DNA of 46,580 nt from DASRWI01 sp035654655 (GTDB lineage Bacteria > Bacteroidota > Ignavibacteria > Ignavibacteriales > Ignavibacteriaceae): contig DASRWI010000028.1 of NCBI GenBank assembly GCA_035654655.1, positions 1 through 46,580 of the forward strand, in the 5' to 3' direction. Shown here one piece after another: positions 8,675 to 17,011 of the stretch (the stretch's first letter is position 1; each line of letters starts with the position of its first letter). Both the position numbers and the translations under genes were made by a program. Below the pieces are notes generated by a model, which saw only the letters and a program-made list of their open reading frames with translations, did no database searches and was not told the DNA's origin.

Positions 8675-9394
8675 ATGAAAAAATTATTTTTATTGTCTTT
8701 AATACTTTTTCTTCTGGGCAATAGTTATGCTCAAAATAAAACTCTTACAATTTACTACACGGATAGTACTAAGATTATCAATATGGCTAATGTAGATTCG
8801 ATGTCAATTTTTATTTGTGGAGTAAACAAAATTAATTATGCCGGTCAATATTATAATACTGTTGAAATAGGTAATCAATGTTGGTTAAAAGAGAACCTTA
8901 ACTTAGGAACTACTTTAACCAGATATCAGAATCAATCTGATAATGGAATAATTGAAAAGTGGTGTTATGATGATTTACAAAGTAACTGTACAACATATGG
9001 TGGTTTATATAGTTGGTACGAAACTATGCAATATGTTTATACAAGTGGCGGAAAAGGAATTTGTCCTACGGGTTGGCACATACCAACAATAAACGATTTT
9101 CTTGTATTAAAATCTGCTGTAAATAATGATGGCAATACTTTAAAAAGAGATGACCAGGGTGTTGGAGGAGGTATTGGGACAAATACATCAGGTTTTTCTG
9201 GTTTGATGGCCGGGTACCGAAGTAATTCAAGTTCTTATGGAAGTTTAAGTTATGAATGCTTTATCTGGACGTCAGAACCAGCTAATCAGTCTTTTTCTAA
9301 CTATTTATTTCTTGGTTATCAAAGTTCCGAAATATTTATTAATAATGGCCATTATAAAGCTAATGGATTAAGTGTACGTTGCATTAAAAATTAA
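8675..9394 (+). CDS. FISUMP-domain exported protein, copy 2
   Basis: A 239-residue tandem paralogue with the same layout: signal peptide ending '...GNSYAQ', the motif 'YYTDSTKIINMANVDSMSIF', then a FISUMP domain with 'IGNQCWLKENLNLGT', 'YGGLYSWYETM', 'GICPTGWHIPT' and terminal 'SVRCIKN'. Cysteines are conserved among the three copies and probably form disulphides. The variable part lies between 'TNTSGFSGL' and the C-terminus, where this copy ('GYRSNSSSYGSLSYECFIWT') differs most from the others, as expected if that face binds different ligands. Spacing to both neighbours is 11 bp. Confidence 0.85.
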   Translation: MKKLFLLSLILFLLGNSYAQNKTLTIYYTDSTKIINMANVDSMSIFICGVNKINYAGQYYNTVEIGNQCWLKENLNLGTTLTRYQNQSDNGIIEKWCYDDLQSNCTTYGGLYSWYETMQYVYTSGGKGICPTGWHIPTINDFLVLKSAVNNDGNTLKRDDQGVGGGIGTNTSGFSGLMAGYRSNSSSYGSLSYECFIWTSEPANQSFSNYLFLGYQSSEIFINNGHYKANGLSVRCIKN

Positions 9395-9405
9395 ATGGTA
9401 ACAAT

Positions 9406-10140
9406 ATGAAAAAAATAATTTTTTTACTTATAGTACTTTTTCTTTTCGATTACAGTTATGCTCAACATAAAACTTTAACAATTTACTACCCTGATAGTAC
9501 AAAGATTATCAATATGACTCGTGTTGATTCTATGTCACTATTTATTTGTGGAGCATCTAAAATTAATTATGCAGGTCAAGATTATAATACTGTTTTCATA
9601 GGAAATCAGTGTTGGTTAAAAGAAAACCTTAATGTTGGAACTAGAATTGAAAGCTATCTAGGTATGAGTAATAATAGTATAATTGAAAAATACTGCTATG
9701 ATAACAATCCTGCAAATTGTGAAACTTATGGGGGATTGTATTTATGGGAAGAGGCTATGCAGTATGTAAATACTGAAGGAACAAAAGGTATTTGTCCCAC
9801 AGGATGGCATATACCTACGTTTGCTGAGTTTCAAACATTAGTTGATTCTGTAGGTAATCATGCGAATGCATTGAAAAAAATAGGCCAGGGAACTGGTGAA
9901 GGTCAAGGAACAAATTCAAGTGGATTTTCTATTTTATTAGCCGGGGGTAGATTATATAATTCCAGTGGCTTTGTTGGTTTAGGACAATCTACGAACTTAT
10001 ATTCAAGTAAAAATGGTTCTTGTGGTTATTCTTGTGTTTATGATTTTCGTATTGTAGCTGAAAGTAATACTATTTATCTACAACAAGGTACTATGCCAAG
10101 TTGGGGCTTGAGTGTTCGTTGTATCAGGAATGTTAACTAA
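9406..10140 (+). CDS. FISUMP-domain exported protein, copy 3
   Basis: A 244-residue tandem paralogue: signal peptide ending '...DYSYAQ', 'YYPDSTKIINMTRVDSMSLF', then FISUMP motifs 'IGNQCWLKENLNVGT', 'YGGLYLWEEAM', 'GICPTGWHIPT' and 'SVRCIRN'. It is closer to copy 1 in the middle ('ANALKKIGQGTGEGQGTNSSGFS') and closer to copy 2 in the signal region, suggesting serial duplication or gene conversion. Its stop codon overlaps the start of the thioredoxin-like gene (taatg), so translation of the two is probably coupled. Confidence 0.85.
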   Translation: MKKIIFLLIVLFLFDYSYAQHKTLTIYYPDSTKIINMTRVDSMSLFICGASKINYAGQDYNTVFIGNQCWLKENLNVGTRIESYLGMSNNSIIEKYCYDNNPANCETYGGLYLWEEAMQYVNTEGTKGICPTGWHIPTFAEFQTLVDSVGNHANALKKIGQGTGEGQGTNSSGFSILLAGGRLYNSSGFVGLGQSTNLYSSKNGSCGYSCVYDFRIVAESNTIYLQQGTMPSWGLSVRCIRNVN

Positions 10141-11465
10141 TGAAATATTTGTTACTCTGCTTCTTATTGATTTATAATTTTTCTTTTTCTCAGGATGTAA
10201 TAATAAATACATCTAATATCAAGCAGGATAAGGCAACTTTGTTTTCTTTATCAGGAGAAAAACTGATATTCATTGACACCTTACTTCAAGCTCAAAATAT
10301 ATTTAAATGTAAACCTCCTCATCCAGGTATTTATAAATTAGTTTTTAGTAAAAAAAATTCCATCAGCTTCTTTTTTGATAATTCTGATTTGCAAATAGAA
10401 ATTGATACATCTTATAATTCTACATTTGTAAACTCAAAAGAGAATAATGACGCAATAAATTTTTTGAAACTCAATAAAGAATATTCAACCAAAAGTGAAC
10501 TACTGCGATTTGTGATAACTAACTATACTGACAAAGATGATTACTTACAAATAACCCAAAATAAATTGAATGAGGTTCAAGAAAATTATTTAAACTTTTT
10601 AAATGTTGTTTCTCAAAAAGACTCAAAATCATTTGTTGCCAGATATATTAAATCATCTCAACTACCGATTGTACAAAATAGTATCTCAAATGAAGATTAC
10701 TTATTAAAATTAAAAACTCATGCATTAGACAACATTAATTTTCAAGATGAAGAATTAATCTACTCCAATGTTTTTACAAATAAAACTATAGAGTATCTCT
10801 CCTATTTTAAAAATCCCCAGCTTCCATTACCATTGCTGGAAAAAGAATTTGAAATTGCAATTGATTCCGTTTTAAATAAAGCTAGAGTAAACGCAATAGT
10901 ATACAAACATATTGTGGAATATCTTCTGGATGGATTTAAAAATTTTGGGTTTGATAATATTCTAAACTATATAGTAAAGAACTACGTTATAAATGACGAT
11001 TTATGTCTTGATGAAAAACTGACTGCTGCTTTGGATAGAAGAATTCAACAAGCAAAGTTTTTTAAAAACGGTATTAAAGTGCCTGATATTGTATTTGCCA
11101 ACTCATTAGAATCAGGCTTCAGTTTAAATAATATTAATGCAGAAAAAACTTTAATAATTTTTTATGCAAGCTGGTGCCCGCATTGTCAGACTTTGCTCCC
11201 TCAGATTAATGATATATATAAAAATCAAACTAAGAAAACATTTGAAGTGCTCGCTATTTCATTAGATACCGTACAGAATGATTGGATAAATTATATCAAT
11301 AAAAATAATTATCAATGGCTTAATGTTTCTGACTTTCAGGGATGGAATGGCAAAGCAGCATCAGACTATTATATCTATGCCACTCCAACATTATTCCTTA
11401 TCGATAAAAATAAAAATTTAATATCAATTATTGCAGGAATTGAAGAACTAAAAAGTTACTTATAA
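10140..11465 (+). CDS. TlpA-like thioredoxin-fold exported protein
   Basis: A 441-residue exported protein. A signal peptide 'MKYLLLCFLLIYNFSFSQ' leads into a long N-terminal region of about 280 residues that is beta-rich and then helical, like the DUF4369 region found before thioredoxin domains in Bacteroidota. Residues about 312-441 form a TlpA/ResA-type thioredoxin domain with active site Cys346-Pro-His-Cys349 in 'FYASWCPHC' and the cis-Pro strand 'YYIYATPTLFLID'. It should act as a periplasmic disulphide oxidoreductase. The start overlaps the stop of the third FISUMP gene by one base. Since the FISUMP proteins carry conserved cysteines, servicing their disulphides is a reasonable inference from context. 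Confidence 0.85.
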   Translation: MKYLLLCFLLIYNFSFSQDVIINTSNIKQDKATLFSLSGEKLIFIDTLLQAQNIFKCKPPHPGIYKLVFSKKNSISFFFDNSDLQIEIDTSYNSTFVNSKENNDAINFLKLNKEYSTKSELLRFVITNYTDKDDYLQITQNKLNEVQENYLNFLNVVSQKDSKSFVARYIKSSQLPIVQNSISNEDYLLKLKTHALDNINFQDEELIYSNVFTNKTIEYLSYFKNPQLPLPLLEKEFEIAIDSVLNKARVNAIVYKHIVEYLLDGFKNFGFDNILNYIVKNYVINDDLCLDEKLTAALDRRIQQAKFFKNGIKVPDIVFANSLESGFSLNNINAEKTLIIFYASWCPHCQTLLPQINDIYKNQTKKTFEVLAISLDTVQNDWINYINKNNYQWLNVSDFQGWNGKAASDYYIYATPTLFLIDKNKNLISIIAGIEELKSYL

Positions 11466-11498
11466 TTTAAACTATTAAAGAGAGAAAGAGAGTATAGT

Positions 11499-12827
11499 AT
11501 GAAAAAATTTTTACTAGTTATCGTCGTTCTAATCTCGTTCTTATTTATTGGTTCTGGTTATTCACAAAACTGGGTATCACAGACAAACCCTCTTGGTACT
11601 GGTGAAGATGCAATGACAGGTAGAATAAAATTTGTAAGTCTAACAGAAGGTTGGGTCGTTACAAAATTAGGAGGATTTCTTCATACTACCAATGGAGGAA
11701 CTACCTGGATTTCAGTGAAACCTTTTCCTAATGATACCGTTGAAAGTGCCTGTGACCCCTCAAATACAATGAGCTGGGTAGGTACAACTCATGGTTGGAA
11801 TATCTATACAATTCAAAGTTTTGAAGGCGCTAAAGGTGCGGTTATTTTTAAGACTACTAATGGTGGAATAAACTGGGAAAAGAAAGTACTTTCAACTGTA
11901 GCAGGTACATACGGAGTTCAATGTCAGTTTGTTGATGAAAATATTGGTTGGGCTTTAACGTTTAATTTCCAAACTCAAACTCCTACTTTTTTGAAAACAA
12001 CAGATGGAGGAAATAATTGGGCTCCCTTTAATGGTGCTGGCATATTTTATTTTATTAATTCAAATGTTGGATATGCCCTTTATGGTTCTGGTCCAAACGG
12101 TAGTGAACCTCCTTTCCATATCTCGAAGACTAATGATGGAGGAATCAGTTACACTGAGGTTGGTCAAGATAATACTCCTAATGCTGTTACTAATATGATT
12201 TTTGTAAATGAAAATAACGGCTGGATGGTTGGTAAATTAGGTAAAGTACTTAAAACTACAAATGGTGGTGTAAATTGGAATGCAATTAATGTTGGTGCCG
12301 GAGATGATTGTAAAGCAATCTTTTTCCTAAATGAAAATCTTGGATGGATATCTTCAAAGACAAATGATTTTCCTGTTGTACATCATACAACTGATGGCGG
12401 CACATCCTGGACTCAACAATCAACTCCATTTAGTAATATTGGTAATGCTATCTTTAGTATTTATTTCTTTGATGAACAACATGGATGGCTTTCAGCAGAT
12501 TTTGGACGTTTAGCAAGTTTTACAGGGGTTACATCTATAAATGAAATAAATAATAATTTGGATTTCAAATTAAGTCAAAATTATCCCAATCCATTCAATC
12601 CTTCTACAACAATTAAATATCAAATACCACAACGGGAATTTGTTTCAATAAAATTATATGATGCCTTGGGCAATCAAATTGCAATTTTGGAAAACTCAAC
12701 GCAAGAATCAGGTAATCATAGCATCAGAGTTGATGCAGCTGTATATAATCTGACAAGTGGTATTTATTTTTATTCCATAAGTGCCGGTGATTTTCAGGCA
12801 GTTGGTAAGATGATGCTTTTAAAATAA
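11499..12827 (+). CDS. YCF48/BNR-repeat beta-propeller protein with T9SS tail
   Basis: A 442-residue secreted protein. The signal peptide ends '...GSGYSQ'. Residues about 24-345 contain repeated propeller blades of the YCF48/BNR type, each with a 'GW' turn and a 'TTNGGxxW' Asp-box-like motif ('LHTTNGGTTWISV', 'FKTTNGGINWEK', 'LKTTNGGVNWNAI', 'HHTTDGGTSWTQ'). The last 90 residues are a T9SS sorting domain with 'NYPNPFNPSTTIKYQ' and the terminal 'VGKMMLLK'. Such propellers are frequent surface or adhesin-like proteins in Ignavibacteria; no enzymatic role can be claimed. It is the last gene of the cluster, followed by a strong hairpin terminator. Confidence 0.88.
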   Translation: MKKFLLVIVVLISFLFIGSGYSQNWVSQTNPLGTGEDAMTGRIKFVSLTEGWVVTKLGGFLHTTNGGTTWISVKPFPNDTVESACDPSNTMSWVGTTHGWNIYTIQSFEGAKGAVIFKTTNGGINWEKKVLSTVAGTYGVQCQFVDENIGWALTFNFQTQTPTFLKTTDGGNNWAPFNGAGIFYFINSNVGYALYGSGPNGSEPPFHISKTNDGGISYTEVGQDNTPNAVTNMIFVNENNGWMVGKLGKVLKTTNGGVNWNAINVGAGDDCKAIFFLNENLGWISSKTNDFPVVHHTTDGGTSWTQQSTPFSNIGNAIFSIYFFDEQHGWLSADFGRLASFTGVTSINEINNNLDFKLSQNYPNPFNPSTTIKYQIPQREFVSIKLYDALGNQIAILENSTQESGNHSIRVDAAVYNLTSGIYFYSISAGDFQAVGKMMLLK

Positions 12828-12853
12828 TATTATTTTAAAGTTCGGTTTAATTT

Positions 12854-12880
12854 AACCCATTCACCTGAATGGGTTTTTTA
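12854..12880 (+). terminator. Rho-independent terminator of the surface-protein operon
   Basis: Stem aacccattc / gaatgggtt (9 bp) with a 4-nt loop and a T-rich tail (ttttattttt), 26 bp after the stop of the YCF48-like gene. It also lies between converging transcription units. Confidence 0.85.
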
Positions 12881-12908
12881 TTTTTAATTTATAACCTTAT
12901 ATATTTCT

Positions 12909-13730
12909 TTAATTCTTTATATATTCAAATAATTCTTCTAAGTTATTCAATAGTTTATTATTGTCTAAACTAATCAAGTGAATTAGTTTATCTCCGGAGT
13001 AGTAAAATGAAACTCTGTTATAAGGTTCACCCTTCCCACCTGTATTTTCATTTATTGACATTCTTTCTTTAACTTTATTTTCTATAAATCTTGCAAATCC
13101 TTCTTTCCATTCCTCCCAAACCAAATATTCATAATCTTCTTTACTTAAACTACCTTTCAAAATTGTCTTAATGTTCATTGCCCCATTTATATTATCATTC
13201 TCAAGAGCATTAACATATTGACTATAAAACTCTATAAATTTTTTATTTTCATATGGAAATGGATGATTTAATTCCCACGAGTAATTATTCTTCTCCATTG
13301 CAGTTTTCATAATCTGCAGCTCCATTTTGATTTTGTTCTCAACTCCTTCAAATTGAGCACAGTGCATAAATTCGTGTAAAATAATTGTATACCCTTCATC
13401 ATTATAAAATACATCCTCTGTAACTACACATGCCGGTTTGTTATCATAACCTGCTAATGGAAAAGCTGCTCTTATACCTTGCGGAATTTTAAAAGGTGCA
13501 GGAATAACCTTTTCCAGCTTATAACTTTCTTCAGCTGAACTAAAAATATAGAGACTATTTCCTCTTGAAACTGCAACCGGATAGAGATTTTTCAGAAAAG
13601 GGTGGATATCTTTTACTTTATCTCTTATAGTGAACAATTTAGATAATTTATTAATTGTTTGTTCCTCAAAGTTATCCGCCATCATATGAAAAGGAATTAA
13701 TAAGATTAAGAGTAATATAATTTTTTTCAT
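12909..13730 (-). CDS. Exported HExxH zinc metallopeptidase-like protein
   Basis: A 273-residue protein with a signal peptide (MKKIILLLILLIPFHMMA). A zinc-peptidase helix is visible as 'IILHEFMHCAQFE': His119-Glu120-x-x-His123. A possible third ligand is Glu210 in the downstream helix 'EEWKEGFARFIENK', the gluzincin arrangement. No lipobox or T9SS tail, so it is probably periplasmic. The family was not recognised more precisely; the substrate could be peptide, or the protein could be non-catalytic. It stands alone, converging with the YCF48 gene and divergent from the carbonic anhydrase homologue 82 bp away. Confidence 0.7.
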   Translation of the reverse strand: MKKIILLLILLIPFHMMADNFEEQTINKLSKLFTIRDKVKDIHPFLKNLYPVAVSRGNSLYIFSSAEESYKLEKVIPAPFKIPQGIRAAFPLAGYDNKPACVVTEDVFYNDEGYTIILHEFMHCAQFEGVENKIKMELQIMKTAMEKNNYSWELNHPFPYENKKFIEFYSQYVNALENDNINGAMNIKTILKGSLSKEDYEYLVWEEWKEGFARFIENKVKERMSINENTGGKGEPYNRVSFYYSGDKLIHLISLDNNKLLNNLEELFEYIKN

Positions 13731-13812
13731 TTTTTATTATCTTTCATTTAACAATTAAGAATATTGAAAAAAAAATTAACAGCAAAGTAATTAAAAATTT
13801 TTTTGAATAGAA

Positions 13813-14352
13813 ATGAACAGACTCATTGAAATAAACTCTAAAGAAAATATTCCTGTTGAATATCGGGATACTCCAATAGGCTTGTTGTTGGAATATCATA
13901 ATCTCAATAGACCTTATGAAGAGTATAATTCGGCACATCTTTTAATTGGAATGTGTATGGATAACAGAAAACATCTTAACATACCCAACAACTTTTCTTT
14001 TATTATTCGCACAGGTGGTGCAAACCTGCGGTACAGTGAGTTTAAAGTTTCTTACGCTATATCAATTGGTAATGTAAAACATATAGCTTTAATCGGACAT
14101 AACAACTGCGGTATGGTAAATCTTGTTGAACGCAGACAGGAATTTATTGATGGTCTTATTAAAAATGCAGGATGGAACATTGAAACCGCCGAGGAACATT
14201 TTCAACATTTTGCTCCAATGTTTGAAATAGAAAACTCAATTGATTTTACTCTTAGTGAAGCAAAAAGATTAAGGAACAGATATCCGAAGATAATCATTGC
14301 TCCAATGCATTACTTAATTGAGGACAATAAACTTTATCTTGTAAAAGAATAG
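13813..14352 (+). CDS. Beta-carbonic-anhydrase homologue
   Basis: A 179-residue protein of the beta-carbonic anhydrase fold, which interconverts CO2 and bicarbonate. All zinc-site elements appear: Cys48-x-Asp50-x-Arg52 ('GMCMDNR', standing for the canonical CSDSR), then His96-x-x-Cys99 ('LIGHNNCGMV'). The 'IIRTGGANLR' strand takes the place of the usual 'VRNAGN'. The protein is short and has substitutions in otherwise very conserved loops, so it belongs to a divergent subgroup that may have altered activity. No signal peptide. Its 3' end abuts the converging SnoaL gene with a 1-bp gap. Confidence 0.75.
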   Translation: MNRLIEINSKENIPVEYRDTPIGLLLEYHNLNRPYEEYNSAHLLIGMCMDNRKHLNIPNNFSFIIRTGGANLRYSEFKVSYAISIGNVKHIALIGHNNCGMVNLVERRQEFIDGLIKNAGWNIETAEEHFQHFAPMFEIENSIDFTLSEAKRLRNRYPKIIIAPMHYLIEDNKLYLVKE

Positions 14353-14353
14353 C

Positions 14354-14830
14354 TTATTTGGATTTTCCCAAAGGTACAAGTTGATAACCCATTTGCTGCA
14401 TCCAAAGCAAATCTCCGTTAGCTACCCATTCATCTTTTATTTTTCCATCAACAAAATGGAATAAACTTATACCTCTTACATTTATTTTTTTACCATCCTC
14501 ACTTGTTGCATTGATTAACCATCTTCCTGCACCGGTTGTATCATTATAAAATAGTTCTTCAATATTAATATGAAAATCAGGAAACTTCTGCCGAGTTTCA
14601 ATAATTTCTTTCTTCAATGCTTCTATACCTGAAGCAGGTTCATATAATGGTGACATTATCAATTCAAAATTTTGATCTAATACGTCTTTAATTCCAATAA
14701 ATTCTCCTGTATTCCAATAATTAACATATTTATTAATCGTTTCTTTGGTAATAGTTGTTTGAGAGTAAATTAAATCTGAAAATAAAAAGAGGATGACTAT
14801 CAGCAACATTAAATTCAAAATATTTTTCAT
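14354..14830 (-). CDS. Exported SnoaL-like (NTF2-fold) protein
   Basis: A 158-residue protein with an N-terminal signal or anchor 'MKNILNLMLLIVILFLFSDL' followed by an NTF2/SnoaL-like cone fold. Visible family features are 'VNYWNTGEFIGIKDVLDQNF' (N-terminal helix with Trp), 'GIEALKKEIIETRQKFPDF' and the C-terminal strands 'RGISLFHFVDGKIKDEWVA'. SnoaL-like proteins include polyketide cyclases and many uncharacterised small-molecule enzymes; no substrate can be assigned. It lies 34 bp downstream of the alpha/beta hydrolase gene on the same strand and is probably co-transcribed. Confidence 0.75.
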   Translation of the reverse strand: MKNILNLMLLIVILFLFSDLIYSQTTITKETINKYVNYWNTGEFIGIKDVLDQNFELIMSPLYEPASGIEALKKEIIETRQKFPDFHINIEELFYNDTTGAGRWLINATSEDGKKINVRGISLFHFVDGKIKDEWVANGDLLWMQQMGYQLVPLGKSK

Positions 14831-14864
14831 AATAAAATCCTTAAAGTATTACTTAAAAAAAATA

Positions 14865-15671
14865 TTATTTGACTAAATCAAATGTTTCATTCGCTTCTTT
14901 TTGAAACTTATCAACCTCATTCAAAAACTCATTCATAGAAACTAAATGAGGTCCGTGACCTTCAGGTAATTCTATTATTCTTGAGTTTGGAATACTCTTT
15001 CCCAAAGTATCAATCACTCTATGAAGCCAGGCTGAAGAACCTGTCCCCTTAACCAACAAAACAGGGATATTCAAATTCCTCAACTTATTTAAATCATCCT
15101 GATAATTAGCAACTGTTAATGAATTTCGCAAGGATCTTTTGAAATTAATCCATTTATTCCACTGAGGAATTTTTCTTGCATCTTCTCCTTCCTTAATAAA
15201 CCCTGCGTGTACTAAAAACTTGGCAAGCATATCTTCAGTAATATCCCCTTGAAGAGTTATAAAGAATTCTCTTTCCTTTGCTGTCTGCTCATCTAATTTG
15301 CCATCCTGTCTTAAAACCCATAATGCAGGCGGTTCAATCAAAGTCAAAGTTCTAACACGATTAGGATTATCAATTGCGAACGTCAAAGATGTGAAAGCTC
15401 CAAAACTCCAACCTACAATGTCCACCGGATAATTATATCCCAGATAATCAAGTGTTTCCTTTAAAGCGTTACTTTCAGTTTTGATTGAATAATCATCTGG
15501 TAGCATTTTGTCTTCATAACCTAATTGAACACTTATAAGTTGAACTCTTATTACTGTATGATTTTCGGAAAGAATTTTTGCGTGAGTTTCCCAGCTAAGC
15601 CACCCGGTTAATCCACCCGGTACAAGAACAATCGGACTTCCACTTCCTGTCACTTCATATTGCATCATCAT
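14865..15671 (-). CDS. Alpha/beta hydrolase
   Basis: A 268-residue cytoplasmic alpha/beta hydrolase. The oxyanion region is 'VLVPGGLTGW', the nucleophile elbow is G-W-Ser89-F-G ('VDIVGWSFGAF'), and the catalytic His is probably His239 in 'LPEGHGPH'. The acidic member is expected near 'PVLLVKGTGSSAW', where the usual Asp is not obvious, so the triad is not fully verified. Esterase, lactonase or haloalkane-dehalogenase-like activity is possible; substrate unknown. The start is MMMQYEV; any of the three ATGs could be used. It is upstream of the SnoaL gene and probably forms a two-gene unit with it. Confidence 0.82.
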   Translation of the reverse strand: MMMQYEVTGSGSPIVLVPGGLTGWLSWETHAKILSENHTVIRVQLISVQLGYEDKMLPDDYSIKTESNALKETLDYLGYNYPVDIVGWSFGAFTSLTFAIDNPNRVRTLTLIEPPALWVLRQDGKLDEQTAKEREFFITLQGDITEDMLAKFLVHAGFIKEGEDARKIPQWNKWINFKRSLRNSLTVANYQDDLNKLRNLNIPVLLVKGTGSSAWLHRVIDTLGKSIPNSRIIELPEGHGPHLVSMNEFLNEVDKFQKEANETFDLVK

Positions 15672-15767
15672 AATTTCACCTCATATAAACTAAATCAAAA
15701 ATAATTTAATTGCGGAAGTTATTTGAAAATAAAACAACAATTGGTTGAGCAGGTCACCAGGTGGGAT

Positions 15768-15815
15768 TAAAAAAACCTCTTCCATTTTTTAATTGCGGTA
15801 AAATGAAAGAGGTTT
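15768..15815 (-). terminator. Rho-independent terminator after the YidB-like gene
   Basis: Read on the minus strand, a long stem (AAACCTCTTTCATTTT / AAAATGGAAGAGGTTT, 15773-15815, with one mismatch) is followed by a T-run from the A tract at 15768-15772. It begins 10 bp past the stop of the YidB-like gene. Confidence 0.85.
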
Positions 15816-15825
15816 ATAAACTTTA

Positions 15826-16224
15826 CTACTTTTTATTTCCGAAAAAGCCACCTAGCATATCCATACCTTTGCTAAGAATATCTCCTTCAGGTACTTTACC
15901 ATCAGGAGTTAACTTGTCTATTACCTTTGGTAGCATATCAGATAATTTTCCTGCGGCTTCAGCAGGTTCTACTCCCATTTTTTGAGCAATCTCATTAATT
16001 TTTTCATTACCAATAACATTTTTTATTTGGTCTTGAGAAACAGGTAAGTTTTCACCCTTGCCAATCCAGGATGAAACTAAATTACCAAGTCCATTTGCAT
16101 TAAACTTACTTATAATTCCGTTGAGACCTTCGCCTCCAATCATACTTGTAATTGAAGATAATATATTCCCCTCTTTTGAATCACTGCCACCTATGGTGGA
16201 TTTAATTGAATCTAAAATATCCAT
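15826..16224 (-). CDS. YidB-like (DUF937) protein
   Basis: A 132-residue protein of the YidB/DUF937 family. It has low-complexity Gly/Ser-rich helices ('IISKFNANGLGNLVSSWIGKG'), the family motif 'ISQDQIKNVIGNEKI'-like segment ('PVSQDQIKNVIGNEKINEIA'), and 'LSDMLPKVIDKLTPDGKVP' near the end. The function of YidB is poorly defined. I chose ATG 16224 because GAAAGG lies 8 nt upstream; the GTG at 16233 would sit within the ribosome binding region. No signal peptide. Monocistronic, ended by a strong terminator. Confidence 0.85.
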   Translation of the reverse strand: MDILDSIKSTIGGSDSKEGNILSSITSMIGGEGLNGIISKFNANGLGNLVSSWIGKGENLPVSQDQIKNVIGNEKINEIAQKMGVEPAEAAGKLSDMLPKVIDKLTPDGKVPEGDILSKGMDMLGGFFGNKK

Positions 16225-16342
16225 TTGATACACCTTTCTATTACGTGATTTAATAAAAATTACATATCAAATGGATTAAAAAAAATAACATTTTACACAG
16301 ATTTATTATGAATTGTTGATGAGGTCAATAATTGAAATCTTT

Positions 16343-17011
16343 CTAAAAAGCTTCCGTGATAATAGATTCTTTACTGATACCAAGATTTAACAAAGCAGCT
16401 TCAACTTTTTCCATCATAATAGGAGGTCCGCATAAATAAAATACTTTATAATTGCTAATATATTTTTTAAGAAAATCTTCAGTAACAAAACCCTTTGCAT
16501 AACCATCAACATCTTCATCAGATAAAATATTTATAAAACATTTTCCTAACATTTTTTCAAACTCATCTTTGTTGATTATATCAGCTGAAGTTTTATTGGC
16601 AAACAATAATGCATTCCCTGCAATTTTATTTTTAGAATGGAGTTCTCTCAAAATTGCAATAAAAGGAGTAACACCTGCACCTCCTGCAATAAACAAACCG
16701 GGACCTTTATAATTTATAGTTCCCCAAACATCATGAAGAATAATTTCATCACCGGGATTAAGAGTGCCAAGCAATTTAGTAACGCCATCGTGGTCATTAT
16801 AACTTTTGATAGTAAATTCAAGATGGTCCCATTCATTAAGACTGGTAAAAGTAAAAGGTCTTCTCTCCTGCTCATAACCCGATTTATTGACTGCAACTTC
16901 AGTTGCCTGACCGGGAATAAAAGAATAACCTTCAGGTTTCTCAATCTTGTATCTTCTAACATCGTGAGTAACAGGCTCAATATCCAATATTTTTACAATA
17001 TGCTCTTCCAT
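16343..17011 (-). CDS. Ferredoxin-NADP+ reductase-family flavoprotein
   Basis: A 222-residue FAD/NAD(P)-binding oxidoreductase. Residues 1-100 are a FAD-binding barrel with 'RRPFTFTS', the R-x-Y/F-T/S flavin motif. Residues about 105-222 are the NAD(P) domain with 'LFIAGGAGVTPFIAIL' and the C-terminal 'FYLCGPPIMMEKVE'. There is no 2Fe-2S domain, so it transfers electrons between NAD(P)H and a separate partner protein, which is not encoded nearby. Length is typical for stand-alone single reductase modules. No signal peptide. The start ATG at 17011 is preceded by AT-rich DNA; the dispersed-repeat region begins upstream. Confidence 0.88.
   Translation of the reverse strand: MEEHIVKILDIEPVTHDVRRYKIEKPEGYSFIPGQATEVAVNKSGYEQERRPFTFTSLNEWDHLEFTIKSYNDHDGVTKLLGTLNPGDEIILHDVWGTINYKGPGLFIAGGAGVTPFIAILRELHSKNKIAGNALLFANKTSADIINKDEFEKMLGKCFINILSDEDVDGYAKGFVTEDFLKKYISNYKVFYLCGPPIMMEKVEAALLNLGISKESIITEAF

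Noticed and set aside
12004..12513. Two small plus-strand open frames inside the YCF48-like gene
   Set aside because: They are in other frames of a well-supported propeller gene, with no signal or domain.
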